DNA of 64,000 nucleotides, from contig CAJNOP010000030.1 in the NCBI GenBank assembly GCA_905250075.1, forward strand, positions 926,539 through 990,538, written 5' to 3'. This DNA comes from Rotaria sp. Silwood1. Its lineage: Eukaryota; Rotifera; Eurotatoria; Philodinida; Philodinidae. Shown here in pieces: positions 1 to 14,900 of this stretch; positions within the stretch are counted from its first letter, which is position 1, and each line of letters begins with the position of its first letter. Position numbers and translations under genes: made by a program. Below the pieces are notes generated by a model. That model was not told the DNA's origin, did no database searches, and saw nothing but the letters and a program-made list of their open reading frames with translations.

Positions 1-1048
1 TTCATATGTTTGAAGAAAAATGAAAACAAGCATTGCATTATGAAGAACTTTTTTATGCTAGTAGGCGTCTCGTCTCGATTCTATAAAGAGAACGTCAATG
101 GTCGCCATACTGGCCCAATGATAATATTCACCAAACCTTAAAACAATAAACATTATTTTGTAATATTATATCATTTTGAATGTAATCTAGTTTAAACTGT
201 CTCATGAGAAGAGTCTTTTTATATTGACATGACTTACAATTTAAGAATTTCCTCACTTCACCACTTAAAAGTTATCATAACCTTTACTACATAGCACTGA
301 TCAATTTCATTTTTGACAAGTTTTAATTACGTATAAAATTTGTTGTTGATACTATTTGAAATCACAGTGTCGCTTCCGTGGAAAAATATTATTTCCAATC
401 TAGTATATGAGTCATGTTGTTGTGAAATACTGAAGAAGAAAGGTAATGCTATCAAAATGTATGTAATCTAAATGTTTTTCTTGTAAATAAATATAAATTA
501 TTGTGAAAGAATAATTGAAACTGAATAAATTACTATGTTCTTCAAATTGAACATAAAAAAACCAAGAATCTTGATCTTTATTTTGATATGTTTCGGTTTC
601 CATCTCAGTCAAACTTCATGGCTAATGTGGGAAGTCGTCTAACTGTACAATCGCTTTTAACTCAAGATTAAACGCATTATGTAGACTCAAATGAGCTGTA
701 CGTTGCCTGAAAATAGTTCTTGCTCATGGCTTATTACTATGAAAATACGGAACCTTTATCGCTTTTTTACAATAAATACCACGACCCATTCCAGAAAACA
801 CTAGAAAAACTGATTTTTGAATTTCAACTGGAAATGTTTCATAGAAATGTTCCTTATAAAATTCTCTAATCATCATGTATTGATTTCTAACGGATGCTGA
901 AACAACGTAACTTTATATGGATCTATGATTCTTCAAAGCACGCGTGAAGCTAATATTAATATTTGTTTAGAAATTCTCGTGATCTTAATAAAAAGCTAGC
1001 TTTTAATATAACTAAAAAAATATATATTTCTTCTTCATAGAACTTTCG
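1..1048. other. gene-poor flank with a dispersed-repeat copy
   Basis: No convincing exon is visible downstream of the TUT gene. The part from about 640 to 830 belongs to a dispersed family: its stretch around 660-700 (AAACGCATTATGTAGACTC, then AAATGAGCT) resembles 5078-5160 and 60785-60930. Short open frames here have no domain signature and are probably chance. Confidence 0.5.
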
Positions 1049-4000
1049 CTATGCTCCTAACGAATGACAATAGATTTTCTTAAAAGGCTTATTAATCCAA
1101 CTTGAAAATAAAATTCTTACTGCAATATGTTGCATTTGTGGCTTAGAAGTATCAATATCTTTTGACTGTAAACCGAATTGTTGTCTTGCACGAATAAATA
1201 CTCGACGAATAGTTGTCCAATCTAGATTCAAATAAACTATAAAAATAAAACAAAATTGACATTTTACTTTTAATAGATAAACCACCGGCTAGATTATGAT
1301 TTAATTCAAATGGATCTTCAATAGCTATTGTTTGTCTAAACCAACCTTTTTCATATTTTAATAATGGTTCAATTTGTCGAATAGTTACAACACGTTCATC
1401 ATAATTATATTGTTCTGTATAAAAACGTAAAAATTCAATCCATAATGCACCAACTGATAAAGTATTTTCATTTTTCCATAAATCATTCTAAATTAAAATT
1501 TTTATATAAAATAAACATATATATTTGTTTTTATACTACAAACAAGTTTAGATAAATTTTCATAAAAATAAACATTCCATTTTGAACATTTTCTATACAA
1601 GCAATTTTTCTTTGTTGTATTATCACTAAGCTAAAATTTTAAATCATAAATTAATAATTGAAGAAAAATAAAAAAAACAAACCTGTTGAAGAACAGGTAA
1701 AACAGGTGGTTGAATTTGTTGGAGAAAATGGATAACCATTATTATATATGCATAACTTGATAATGTACCACGACTTGCATCACCTATATCACATGTCTAG
1801 AATACAGAAATCATTGTTTTTAATGAAAATTCATGAGACAGTCTTTTGTTTTTTTTTTATTACTTTGGCCAAATGTTTTATCATATAACCAAGTTGAGAT
1901 ACACGTGGATCAATATCGGCATATGCTTTTAATAAACGTGTATTTTCAATTGCCTTAAAAAAGAAAGATTTTTATTATAATATTATTTGAAGAGTGTCGA
2001 GATTTTGAAGAAATTATTCAATTGTAAAGATCGAATCGATTCAGACTTTTCAAAACTTAAACCGAATCGAAACAAAGATAGATTTGAGAAACTGTGAACC
2101 AGTTCTACCTCTGCTCTGAAAATAAACATGACGTATCGACTTTCGAGGAAAATTTTTTTCTATAACTAATGAGTTTTAGTTCGCATGTCTCCTTTTTCTA
2201 TGAAATTCGAAAGACGACAAAAAAATCTTAAACCACTGTCATTCTCTGTGAATCATCTAGACTTAATCAAAATGAATGTCTATTCATCTGACAAATTAGA
2301 GTTTCAGCAGTGGTCGCAACTTTTTAAGGCGACCACGATTTTAGAATTCGAAAGAATTTCTGCTTGGTTTCGCAGAAATTTAAATGATTTTGAGAATATG
2401 AAAATAAAAAGATAAAATCTTAATAAAAATGAATAACCGATTTAAATTTATCTTTAACGTATATCTTTCACTGATTTTGTCTGTGGATTCATTATTCTTT
2501 TTTTTGTTGTTGTTTATAGAATGTTGGATATGAGTGTGGGTGCCGCGGAAGATTCGTTGATAAGGGAGTCTATCATATCTGTAGGGGGAGCGTATTCAAA
2601 TTTCTAACCTTACACTTCAATACTTCTTTTAGATCATATTTCTGAAAAAAAAAACTGGAATAAAGAACAAAAGTCAATTATTTTCATAGCTATAGAATTT
2701 GTTATACTCTCAAGTAAACTCTTTTCCTATTGTTTTGTTATTTAATTTCTTCAAAATTCAACAAAAGATTTCATATGAATTATATAAATATAAATATTTA
2801 CAAGCATATTATGGAAACTAATATCAATTTCAATTTGTAATCGTCGATGTTTTGAACGAATAATTGGTACTTTAGCATGTAAAATTGCTTGAACATCTTC
2901 AAATGTATCTGAATTTGATCTCATTGATTTAAGTATTTTTCTCATTATCTGAATAACTTCATCAGGCTAATTAATTAAAATAAAATGTTTTTTTTTTAAA
3001 AAACTTCAATATGAATATTATTTTTTTTTCTTCAAAAATACAAACATTTTCATCTCTTTGATCTTTAAAAACAATACAAACATCAAGATCACTTTGTCGA
3101 AAACCAAAACCATTATAAAATGATCCAAATGCATATAAACTACAATCTGAATAATCTTTTTCAAATTGTTTTTGTAATTGTTTTAAAATTCTTTCACGAT
3201 TTTCAATATCAATCTGTTTTGGTTTACATCGTTCTAAAGTTCATAGATGAAACAAAATAACAATAATATTTCATAAATTATTGAAAAAAAAAAGAAATAA
3301 TATTACCAGTTATATAACAACATAATAATGAAAGTATTTGAATCCATTCTTGACTTATTTCCGGTAAATCAATCATATTCGGTACAATTAATTCTGGACA
3401 TTCAGATTTTAAATGACCTACATTATTGCATGTTGTACAGACAAATGGAGCGCCCTTACATAGAAAATTTCTTTGTTTTTTTTACTTTTTAACTGATAGA
3501 ATAATGAAAAGAAAACTTACCTGTTCTGCATGAAAATTTTCTGCTTGAAAATCATAAAAAAGTTCAGAAGAAGGATTATCAATAGATAATAATTGTTCAT
3601 CTTTTATTGGTGATGTAAATACTGATGGAATATTATCTGAAGAATTTTTATTTATATCTTCTTGTATTTCTATTGGCATAGATACAATTGATGGAATATC
3701 AATATTAGTTGTTTCATCTTTGTCTTTGGTTGATGGTTTTAATTTTTCATAGACTTCTATTACTTTATCATTTACAATATGACCTAGATTTATAAAAGAA
3801 AAGAGAAAAGGAATATTTTAAATTAATTGAAGTAAAACTTATTATCATAGAGACAATATGATAGTAAAAAAATGCAATATGTTAGATTTTTAGCAGCAAT
3901 TATTACCTTGCCGTTCATATTCTCTAGTTAAAGTACGTCTCTGCTTTTTATTGAGATTCTGCATAAGTTCATCAATAGTAATAGCCTTCCCATCATCATG

Positions 4001-7000
4001 ATCATTAGTATTATTATTAGAATTTTTAGTACCATGTATATCTGCTATACCTTGTTCATTATCTGTTATGATTGGTGATAAATGATTTGTTTCATTCGAT
4101 TTTTCTTCTTCATTAATTGATGGAAATAATTGTCGACTAAAAGAAAATCAAAATTTAACAATTAAATATCTATGCTGAATGTCATAAAAAGATATGATAA
4201 GAAAGTAAATTCGTATATAGGATAAGTTGAATTTGAATTTTTATTATTTAGTTTTCTCATTCGTATTTTCATTCTGAATAGATATACAATAAATCTAAAA
4301 TAGTTTTGATTCGAAATATCGGATTCGCATGTAGACTAAATTCATATAAATAGTTGGCAAGTTGATAATCATTATCGAAATGTAAACTATTTATATGGTT
4401 TCTTTTTTTTTTTCAAGATCAATTTCTAAAACTTTTATCTAGTTGTGTTCCACTTCTAGTAAAGTAAAAGGGTTGTTGATATCATTTTATCTTTTTAAAT
4501 CTTAAGACCTTAGATTTGTTACATTCCTAATTCTAAAAATTTAGTTTGACGAAAAAAAAACAAATGTTTTTCAAATATTATCTCGTCTATATTTTCTACA
4601 CCTTTCTCACAATATAGCCTCGTTAATTAATTTTCCGTGAAATGAACACTTTCATTAGTATATTTATGTCAAAATATATCTAGCGTTTTAGAATTTTCAA
4701 CTGAGAAATCTTAAAAAATTCGAATTTCTGAGTTCTTAAAATCTCTTTCTCAATCTGAGATATCATTTTTTTAGTATTCGTTTGAAAATTCTTCAAGTAA
4801 ACACAATGAAAATAAATAAGATACAATAGAAGACTCAAGGGTATTCTATAGAAGGTAGGATCAATCACAATACGATATTTTGAATGGACTACTATCGAAA
4901 CATAACTTGCTACTTCGTTTTGTTTAAAAAACAAAAGAAATTTAATTATTTAAAATGAATTTTTATAGTTTAGAGTCACAGGAATATCACTTATATATAT
5001 TATCTAGTTTATCATCAAAACAAATTGAAATAATTTTAAAATACTTTTTTTCTTACGAGAAAAATTTCTTACTAGATTAATCACTTTTCAGTCGAGATTA
5101 CATGCATTATTGAGAACCAAATGAGCTATGATTACCCTAAAATCCTTAACGAGAATAGTTTATTGTTGATGTTTTTCATTTTACCTTTGTTCTTATCTTA
5201 ATAGAAAAGTATGATAACAGTATCGTTGACATAGTGCATATATAACAATAGATTTTATGTTTTTATTTCACCATAAAATCAAATAAAAAATTTTTGAAAC
5301 TTTCACAAAAAAAAAACTATTCTCAATTAAGATTTGTTTCTATGCAAATTTTTCGGTTAAAATCAGTTTTTCTAATATTCCTTAAGAGACTACGGTCTTC
5401 ATTTAAAAATCACTCTAAATTTGTAGTTTCAATGCAGCAATAAGCTAAACATCGAGAATCTATTCAGAATATTCATTAGAATCTATATAATGCACATAGT
5501 TTTGAATTAAAAACAATTAATTAGTTGAGAAACTTCTTTCATTAGATGTCAAAGGTATTACTTGATTAACTTTTATTAATATAAACTCATTAGAATATAA
5601 TATAATTACCTTGTATATCACATTTTAAAGACATATTTAGGTAACTATTCTACAACGACCTGTGAGGCTTAGTCTAAATATTAATTCTTGTGTAGTAGTT
5701 TGACATTCTATTTTTCGTTATAATTAAATCCCAATTTCAAAAAAATTGAAGCGCACTTGATACTTCGAATTACTTTATGTATGTTGTTTAGCTCTTTTTT
5801 TGAATTTTTTTCATCTTATTGATTTTCAAACAAGTCCTATATGAATTTACTTTCATATGATTTTTCATTTTGAAAAATTCTAATTTAACTAACACTGCTG
5901 CTGATGATTTTTGATCAATATCATTCTCAATATTGAGTTCATCAAAATCTGTATTTAAATTTTCATCATAATCATTATCATTATTTGATATAATTCTATC
6001 GAATGTCATATTCTGTTCATCATCATTAGCATCCATAGTTTCAAAATTATGTTCAAGATCATGTTGAAATGCTTCTTCAATTTCATTCTCATTTATATTT
6101 TCACATTCTTGATCAACTAAAGAATTTAATTTAATAATTGGTTTTGGTATTTTTGTGTCAAATGTCTTCTTATAATAATCACATACACGATTTTGTCGAA
6201 TATTTACATCACGTACTATTGTTAATGGTAAACGTTTATAAAATAAATTATATGAATTATGTAAAGCATTTGTTGGTTCAATTATTGGAATTTCATTTTC
6301 ATCTTCAGTAATAATTTCAATAAAATCATCATCATTAGAACATTGATTTGATTGAGTTTTTTTAATTCGTTTTTGTTTTCGACCAAAATAATTTAATGCA
6401 GTATTTAATGTATCACGAAAATAATTTATGGAACGTATAGATTGCATTGTTTGACATAAACTTCGTTTGATATCACTTGGATCTAATAATGGAAAAAGTA
6501 TTTATTATACAAACAGTAAATGAATCGCTTTTTTTTTTTAAGATAGTGAAATGAGATTTACTTACTTATTCACAATAATATTTGAATATGGACCTTCAAA
6601 ACTGAAAGACCTGTAGTAGGAAACGTACATGATGAAAGAAAGTGGCCTAGTCATCAGTTTCTATCAATACAAGATAGTCTATTTTAATATTTTATATGAT
6701 GAAGTTTGATGTATGAAACTGAATTGTAGAGCGTTTCAATCACAGACTAGAGATATGCGCAAAGTTAAGGATCACAAAAATTTTTGTCATGTTAAAGTCT
6801 TTCGACTAGGGTAAGATTACGAACGAGTGAGATAAAAACTTCGTACGATAAGATAAGAGTAGGGTGAATTAGTCCATTTTTACCGAATGAATTCGTAATC
6901 ACAAAACAAGTCTAAATCCAACATGATTCGTTCTATATATATGAGATTTTATGACAACTAATGAGTTTATTACCGAATGGATCAGTTGGTAAATTGATAA

Positions 7001-10000
7001 AATCTTTTGCTTGATTAAAAACAGAGACTACTAAAAGAACGTTTCATCTGTCTTGATTTTTATCTGTAGTATAATCTCTACATATGGTGGAAGATTCACT
7101 AGTTAGATTCAGATGCATTCGTCGAAGATTGTAGATGTTTTCTTTTTCACATTAGTATTCACAGTCGAACTTACTCATGTACAATGTTTTACGAATATGT
7201 CTCTTTGCAACTGTTGAATTATCAACAAAATATAGACTATTGTTGAAGCAAATATTTTAGGTAAAAATCAAAATAAAATATAGAGTATGAAAAAAATTTA
7301 CCCTGCACATCTCTATTACTGATAAGGTCAACTATTGATTTCGAATAAAAAAAAATACATCAATAGACTATCAATAGACAAGGATATATGCTCCGCTAAA
7401 AATCCATGAAGTAGAAAATATTTGTACGTATGCGAAATTCTATGAGTTTTCATTTAGAAATAATAGCCACGTTTATCATTTTTTCGAAAAAACGATTCTG
7501 AAAATATTATCTATTCCTTTATTTCTATTCGTTCGAAATTTTTTTTAAAAATTATTTTCTTCTCAATGCGAAAAACATATGAAAAAAAAAACAAGTTGAA
7601 CAATGGATATATTTATAAATCGTCTATGACATGTTCTAATTGTTTTTTTTAACACATTTTGTTACAATAGTTGACCTTACATTTAAACATTCAAAATCAT
7701 ATGTTTTCGCGCATTATCATCAAAACGAAGTATTGCACATATATCACCTACACTTTTTGTTATTTATATGGACATAATACACTCATCATTTCCATATTAC
7801 GCATATGGACAAAATGAAGTCAAGCGAAACATAATCATGACAAATTACACGATTAGTCAATAATAGACGACAACATAATTAAAAATGAAAAGTTTTTGAA
7901 ATGTACCTTCAACAAGTAATTTTTTACTATGCCAATTTTTATCAATTTTAACAACTGGCATTCGAGTTTGAATGGAAACAACAAATTGTTTTGTATTAAA
8001 AGTTTTAAGATAATATGAAAGTAATTGTAAAAATAACATTTCAATTTCTGTTGTATTTGTTGATTTCCATTCACGTGAATATTCATTACAAATACGAAAA
8101 AATTCTGGATATTGATTTTCATTCATTGTTATTGGTACATGATCAATACCAAAAACCTATTTTATTTTTTAAATTAAAAATAAAAGAAGAAAAAACAAAA
8201 ATGAAGTAAAACATACATATTCATGTAGACATGGTAAAATAGGTGGATCAATTTGTTGAAGAAAATGAATAATCATTATATGAAAAACAATTGGATGAAG
8301 TGTTCCTAAATCTGGTTTATCTATATTACATATCTAGTAAATGAATTAATTACTTAAATAATAAAAATAAAATTCTAAACAAACTTTAGAAAGTATACGA
8401 AATAATCGAAATAATTTAATAACTCGTGAATCAAATTTTGTATAAATTCGAATTAATTTTGATAAATTTATTCCACGATTATAACCTGATGTTATTCGTA
8501 CACGCATATTTGGTTCATTAGTAATTAAATCAATACAAGATGGTTTATGTTCTGTATTAATACGAGCTTCTTTACATAAATCTATAGAAAACATAATTCA
8601 ATATATTCTTTTTTGTCAATTAAATAGCATAACATACCACTTTTTGTTATAATTTCAAGTAGTTCTTTAAGTGTATCATATTGAAGCGTTTGTTTAAATT
8701 GTATATCAATATCCATAATACCAGGTTTTTCCAAACAACATTCAAATGATATAGAACCATATAAGTTTATTTGACAATCTATTCAAAGTGAAATAAATGA
8801 ACTATAGTGAAAGAATTTTCTTTTTTATATATCAATCTTTTGAATTTAAAAATTGGATATGAAAATGAATTTTAGATTTTTGAAGGACAATAAAACGGGG
8901 AACGTAATAGCAACTGTCTCTCCTCTAAAATTCGTCTTGAGAAAAAAATCTAGGATGGAATTATTAATTTATGTGAAAATAAATAAAATGTGTAATTCTG
9001 CAAGAACCAATTTTAAGTCAAAAACTGGAATTAATGCATTTCTAATCGAACTCGATAATAAAAATCCGTAATCGAAGGTTTACTTTATATTTCTGTCAAG
9101 ATAACTATAACATATCTTGTTTTCATCTTTGAATTGTGTTCAAGCTTCTATAATAAAGTCGTTCCGCATACTAATATCTATACATGTCTAATAAGAGTTT
9201 TTTTTTCTAACTTCTCTACAACTTGAAAATTTCTTAGCTAAAATATTGCATTAATCGTAAATATTCATATTTACACCAAGACCTACTGATTATTGTAGAT
9301 AGAGTGAAAACTAGTCGAAAGAATTTATTATTTTGTCTACTTAATAGTTTGAGGTCAGAATAGAACTGACAGTCAATCTCGTGTTCTACAGAAACTATAA
9401 TAGGTATTCTGAAAGTGATCATACAATTTGAAAGTCTCGATTTATAAATTGTTGATTACTTTTACACTTGTAAGATAATGAAAGCAAAGTTACAACACGA
9501 AAAAAATTTAATAACAAAAGAAATTCATTTTCAAACTTTTGATCTATAAAACAAATTAGCAGCTAGCATTTTCATATATCTTTCTTTATACTTATTGAAA
9601 TAATATATTTTTATCAAAAGATTGACTTGGAAGTTCTCTTCAAAACTCATTATGTACAATACGATTAAAACATTATTGAAGTTATATTTTAAAAAAGATG
9701 AACAAATAGAAATATGTAAACAGATGTAAAAAGCAAAATTGAAATTGTTGATAATGTATTGAAAATCTATCGTGGTTTTATTAGGTTATATTGACAACAA
9801 GCAATTAATTTATGGATAAAAATGATCAACAATACGAGCTATCTCAATTATTAAGAAAAAATTTATATTTTCTACTTTATTTTATCGAACAATTATTTTA
9901 ATTAAAAAAAACATCAAGATGATTATATTAGTTCGATAGGCTCTACTTGTTCAAAATTTCAAAGTCTAATACTTTGATTAAAAATTTTTTTTCAATTGTA

Positions 10001-11631
10001 TGAAGAATGTAGGAGGAATTTTTAAAATCTTAACAGAGTAATTCTTGATCAGTTAACATGTAGCTTGTTGAATTCAGGATTTTCGTGTCTAGATTCATCA
10101 ATTGAAAAAAAAGCGAATCTCTAGAAGCAAGACTTATTAGTATGTTTTGCTTCTCATGCATATTTTATTCACTGTACGGCATTATATATGACTGAAGGGT
10201 ACTTGATCTAAATACTTTTAATGTCACAATGTTCGCTTCAAACCAATCTTGTAGATAGTTTTCTATTCAATTTTTTTTTCATTTGATAATATCAGACACA
10301 ATACAGAAAATAAAATCCTAGACTAAAAAACGATCTTATATGTAGTTTACGAAGGAATCATCATAGATGTTCATTTTTGTTTTGATTCAATTCTATAGAT
10401 TATATTGAAGTAAGACAAATCGTCAAAGGACTCGAATTCATGACCTATTAACCAATAATTACAACTGTTTTATTGAAATTTTGCCTATAAACATATTTAA
10501 TTGTCAATAGATAGACTTAAAAATTGCAATGAAAATCTACATATTTTTCTTGAGATATTCGATTACCGAAAACATAATGATTCATGGTAAGAGAACACAA
10601 TAGTCTCGTCTACTTTGAAATGGAATATCTTGAGAAAGAGATGTTTGTTTTTGTTGAAACTTCCATAACTATTAAATCTATTTATAAGTAAAATTTCAGC
10701 AAAATAACCATTACTCTTCAGTAGTAGATTACACATTCGAGTCTTACCTGAATATAATCGATTGAATGATGTAAAAATAAATCAAAATGGATTTGGACAT
10801 CTAACATTATTCTTCCGTTAGTGAACACGATGGCTTAGAGTTCAAAGACGTGTCACAGTCTCTTCTCGAAAAAACCGCTCTACTTCCCATCCCCAATTAT
10901 AACAAAAAATCTTTTGATCGACTCACTAGTCATTAATCTTTTCCTTAATTTTGACGACTTCAGAACACGGATGTACTACAATTTTCTCATATAACGTTAA
11001 ACTATTTAGTTAATAAAAGGCTATCTTAAGATCATGTTCAGTCATTGGAACTTTAGCTTACTGAACTCTATTCTTTTCAATCATGATAAAGTATAATGAT
11101 TTGACGAAAAGATTTCTTAGATCATATATACCTGATCGTGACGCGAGAATTTGACATAATTGACGAAATACAATTTTTCGTAATATCAAACTATTATCTG
11201 ATAATAAACGTTCATTAAGAATTTTATTAAAAGCATGTTGTAATGCATTTAAATGTTCAGGTGTTGGTTCACGAATGTCAACTGTTGAACGACCAATTTC
11301 AATCTAGTTATTTTAAAAATAAGTAATCAAATATCTGTAATGCTTTCTTTTTTTTTTTTGTTCTTCATACTTTTCCAGGTGAACCATCGATTTGATCATC
11401 ATGGCTTCGTGCTAATAAGAATGAGAAATAAAACATAAGAAATATTTCATCATTTTATATTTAAAAAAAAAGGTTCTGTTCTTTACATGAATCATTTCGT
11501 ATAAATGTTTTATTTTTCTTCCGTCTTTCAAATATTGATTTAATGTCTAAACATTCGATTAATGGTTTTGGATTAATTCGTTTATTAAAAATTGTATTTA
11601 ATGATGAAGTTTTTAAAGGATCTTCATCCAT
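1049..11631 (-). CDS. TUT4/7-like terminal uridylyltransferase (ZCCHC6/11 family)
   Basis: This enzyme family adds uridines to RNA 3' ends (pre-let-7, mRNA decay). Recognisable exons run from 11631 (ATG, just after a likely 5'UTR splice acceptor) through 11371-11411, 11132-11303, 8638-8778, 8385-8581, 8217-8333, 7907-8156, 5851-6482, 3907-4136, 3521-3783, 3307-3454, 3046-3233, 2802-2966, 1864-1953, 1683-1796, 1268-1487 and a last exon ending at 1049. The N-terminal half carries the nucleotidyltransferase-like module ([19 protein letters not shown]) that is inactive in known TUT4/7. An acidic linker follows, then a CCHC knuckle ([14 protein letters not shown], near 3420), then the catalytic module: [19 protein letters not shown] with the two first Asp, IEIDISFHN with the third, and [25 protein letters not shown] and [11 protein letters not shown]. 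The C-terminal zinc knuckles of vertebrate TUT4/7 are not seen. Splice phase between 5851 and 4136 does not close, so a small exon may be missing. Confidence 0.85.
1954..2801. repeat. long TUT intron with two adjacent perfect hairpins
   Basis: Inside this intron, GTGGTCGC (2310-2317) pairs with GCGACCAC (2329-2336), and AATTTCTGC (2355-2363) pairs with GCAGAAATT (2372-2380). The two stem-loops lie 18 bp apart. They may be the remains of a palindromic mobile element; no terminal repeats or target duplication were found. Confidence 0.4.
5077..5165 (+). repeat. dispersed repeat copy (AATCACTTTTCAGTCGAG family)
   Basis: AGATTAATCACTTTTCAGTC followed by GAGATTACATGCATTATTGAG matches, with few changes, the forward copy at 60785 and the reverse copy at 61102-61146. 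Its continuation (CCAAATGAGCT) matches 690-700. The copy lies in the long stretch between recognisable TUT exons. Confidence 0.5.
8779..11131. other. long TUT intron, no gene seen
   Basis: This 2.35-kb segment separates the N-terminal TUT exon at 11132-11303 from the exon opening with the pseudo-nucleotidyltransferase motif. The two join in phase (one base plus two), which supports a single intron. No coding exon, TIR or tandem repeat was recognised. Short open frames such as 8853-9071 have no domain features. Confidence 0.45.
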
Positions 11632-11989
11632 ATTTCTGAAAAATAAAGAAATTAATTTTGTCCTTCTTCCTTCATTGACAAACAACGAGCAAACATACGT
11701 TTTGTTCTCAGCTTCCTTTGCATTTGTCTCTCTCGCTCGCTTGGAATGTTTGGCTATCGTATACATTGTAAAAACCAATAAGATTCAAGAATAAATGACA
11801 TCTATGTTGAATAAATTAAATTTTTTCTAAAATTTTAATCGAAATAAAATGAGAAATAAACATAAAGAAATTTTTTTTTATTTTAAATTTTTCATTTAAA
11901 ATGATTTAATTAATATAATGAAGAATATTTCTTAGTAACGATAGAATATTCATGAATAAAATGAATAAACGATTAAAGAAAAGTTAAAA
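11632..11989. promoter_or_regulatory. shared upstream region of TUT (-) and CEP128-like (+) genes
   Basis: The start codons of the two divergent genes lie 358 bp apart, so both promoters must fall here or in adjacent 5'UTRs. On the minus strand a pyrimidine-rich acceptor ends just before the TUT ATG, suggesting a 5'UTR intron. A short less AT-rich patch at about 11690-11750 may be the transcription start region. No canonical TATA box was assigned. Confidence 0.4.
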
Positions 11990-14900
11990 ATGAGTTTAAC
12001 AACTAAACGACAATTACCAAATCTAAATAATGAAAAAATTCGACAACTAAATTCTGTATTAATTGTAAAATTAAAGTTTTTTTTTTCTTCCTTTTGAAAG
12101 AAAACATTATTATGTTTTTTTTTTTTTTGTAATTTAGAATACAGAAGATAATATACGAAATGTTCAACAAAATTTTGAATCATTTAAACAAACAACATCT
12201 TTAGTAGATAAAGTAAAATTTGGTTTTTTTCTTTTTAGCTTTTTGAAAAAGAAAAACGTTCGTTATTTTTTGGGGGGAAAATTTTTAGTTTAGAAATAAT
12301 AGTAGTAAATCAACAATACAAAGAAATAAAGGTGATCGTTTCAATAATAATGATAGCAAACAATCGATATTATCAAATGAACATGAAACTAGTAAAACAA
12401 CAAAACAATCATTGTAAGTTTTTGAAAAGATTTAATATTATAAATTCGGGTTTTAGAAGTAATAGAAATTCTATCGATTCAATGATTTCATCAAAACACG
12501 ATTCAATTGTTCAAGAGGTAAGATCATTCAAAATTTTATGAAATAATATAATGCTTAAAGGTATTTAAGATTGAAAGCAGAGAAGTTAATCTTATACGAT
12601 GCAATTCTAAGAAAAACAGTGTTTAACCTTGATGTCATATTACAGAATTCACAAGGAAAACATCCACTGAGTATTAGAGATGTGTTAGAGCAGTTGTTGA
12701 TGACATTTCATCGGATTTCATACTAGAATCTACGGGAATACTTGTATTAAAAGTGTTTTTAGTATGGAATCGAAGTAGGCCTCTTCTAGTATAAAAATGA
12801 TGCGTTAGTCTAACATGCATCAATAGCAAAGTGAAAATCCTAGAAATGGATCATCATTTTCTCAATTCATTCGTTCTTGTAATTGAATCTTAACATTCGG
12901 CCTATGTGCTTTGTATATACACATACATAAGTTTATCTACTAAACAGTTTATCGTTGACGCTTATTGATTTAACATTACAGTAAGGGTGTATTGGGACAT
13001 TTTTAAATCACTAGATTTATCTATTGATAATACATATCAAGAGTCAGTCGACATCCTCAGCTGATCGTTCGCACTTTCAATCAAGTACTTGCTTTCAACT
13101 TAAATTTTTCCATCTGATGATAAGTTACAAGACGAAATCTATTGAAAAATTTTTGAAGCTGTCGAATACAGTATCCTATGTTGACATAGATCATAAAACC
13201 ATATAGAATAAACGTTGATGACTTACAAAAGAATTTGTCCAACTAATAAATTTCGTCGAAATCATATTTTGCTGATTGTTAGTATAAAGAATGTGAACTC
13301 CTTGAGAGGCTAACCCGGTAGACAGAAGAAGTTGATTCTCTGATCGGAATGTCTTCTATTGTGAAGTAACATTCTGTATATATATATATAGGTGGACAGA
13401 TGATAAACAAGATAAGAAAAATCCAATAAGAATGATGAGAGCAAAATGAAAACATCAGGTGACAAGAAGAATACGAAATGAAAAAATCCATATTTGAGTG
13501 GAGAACGGAAAAAAATTGAAGAGAGAAAAATACATTAGGATAGAAATATCACGGAGTGGAAATTGGTGTCTCCACGATAATTACGATCCAAAGTTTAGAT
13601 AAGAACCCTAACAATATATATATCATTACTGCTTTCTTCTTGAATTATAATCAATTTACTTACGTTTCAGTCTTACAAGGAAATTTGAATCAAGTAATTT
13701 TTATTTGAAATTTTATTTAGAAATAGATCTCATAGTCCTTATAATATTCTGTGATTTTCAACAAAGATAGATAGTTTCTTCTCAATATATTTCACAGATT
13801 ACTCATTCACGTCACGATCGACGTTTACAAGAAATAGAAAATGACATAAAACGACATAGAGAAGAACAACAACAACAAAAATTAACAACATCAATACATA
13901 ATGATGGTAGTAAAATTTTTCAAACACGTCATACATTTAATAAACAAATAGTATTTCTTTATATATCTCTTTAATTCTTATCAATATACGATTTATAATA
14001 TTTAGTATGAATTTCCATTACAAAATACGAAACGACAATTAGAAGAAAATGAAATAAATAAAACTTTATTTACACAACAAGTATATAAAGTTGATTAGAA
14101 TTTTTCTAAAAATTTAATTGAACATTATTTTAGAATTCAGCAACTTTACTCGATTGTGCTAAATCAATTCGTGAAAATGTATGTATTATTTTGAACAAAA
14201 AATGTGTTTAAATTTCTATAGACTTAATTTTTTTTTATTTATATGGTTTATATATATATATAATTTAGGTAACACAATTTAAAAACCAATTAATGAGAAA
14301 TGAAATAGTAAATGAGAAACAAATACAAAGTACTGAAGAATTATCTTCGTTATTAAATCGACGATCAAGAACAGGTTAGATTTTTATTATTATTATGAAA
14401 AGATAAATTCTTTGAGAGTTCGTTAAATTTGATTAACTGTTAAGGATTTCATTTTTGGCATTGAAATTTATTTTTTGAAAAAAAACGATCAATTGTACTC
14501 TTATGTAAATAAGATTTAGAGAAGATCTAACGAGGGAACATTTCCAAGTGTCCCATCGTTTTTGAGTTCGGACTCTATGCATAAGATAGATCCCAGTGAT
14601 GTATGAAAAACCCCAGAAGAATAAGTGCCCTTAGGCCTTCTGTCTAGAGTTATAGGCATTTTACTGAAATTTTAGCCTTTGGCATGGTATATACCGATAA
14701 ATCGAATGACTGTATTTCGACCTGAGATTTTGTCCACAGATAGATCTATTTGTGAGTAGAATATCCTGAAAATTTCAGCTCAAAAGAATGTTTTATTCCT
14801 GAGATATTAAAGTCCCAAAAAACAGTAAATTCTAGCATCTTTCGTGGGATATTATATATATATATATATATCTTTTAACTGATGGATATTATCTTAATAA

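Noticed and set aside
10425..10470. GACTCGAATTCATGACC, tRNA T-loop-like
   Set aside because: No paired acceptor, D or anticodon arms around it.
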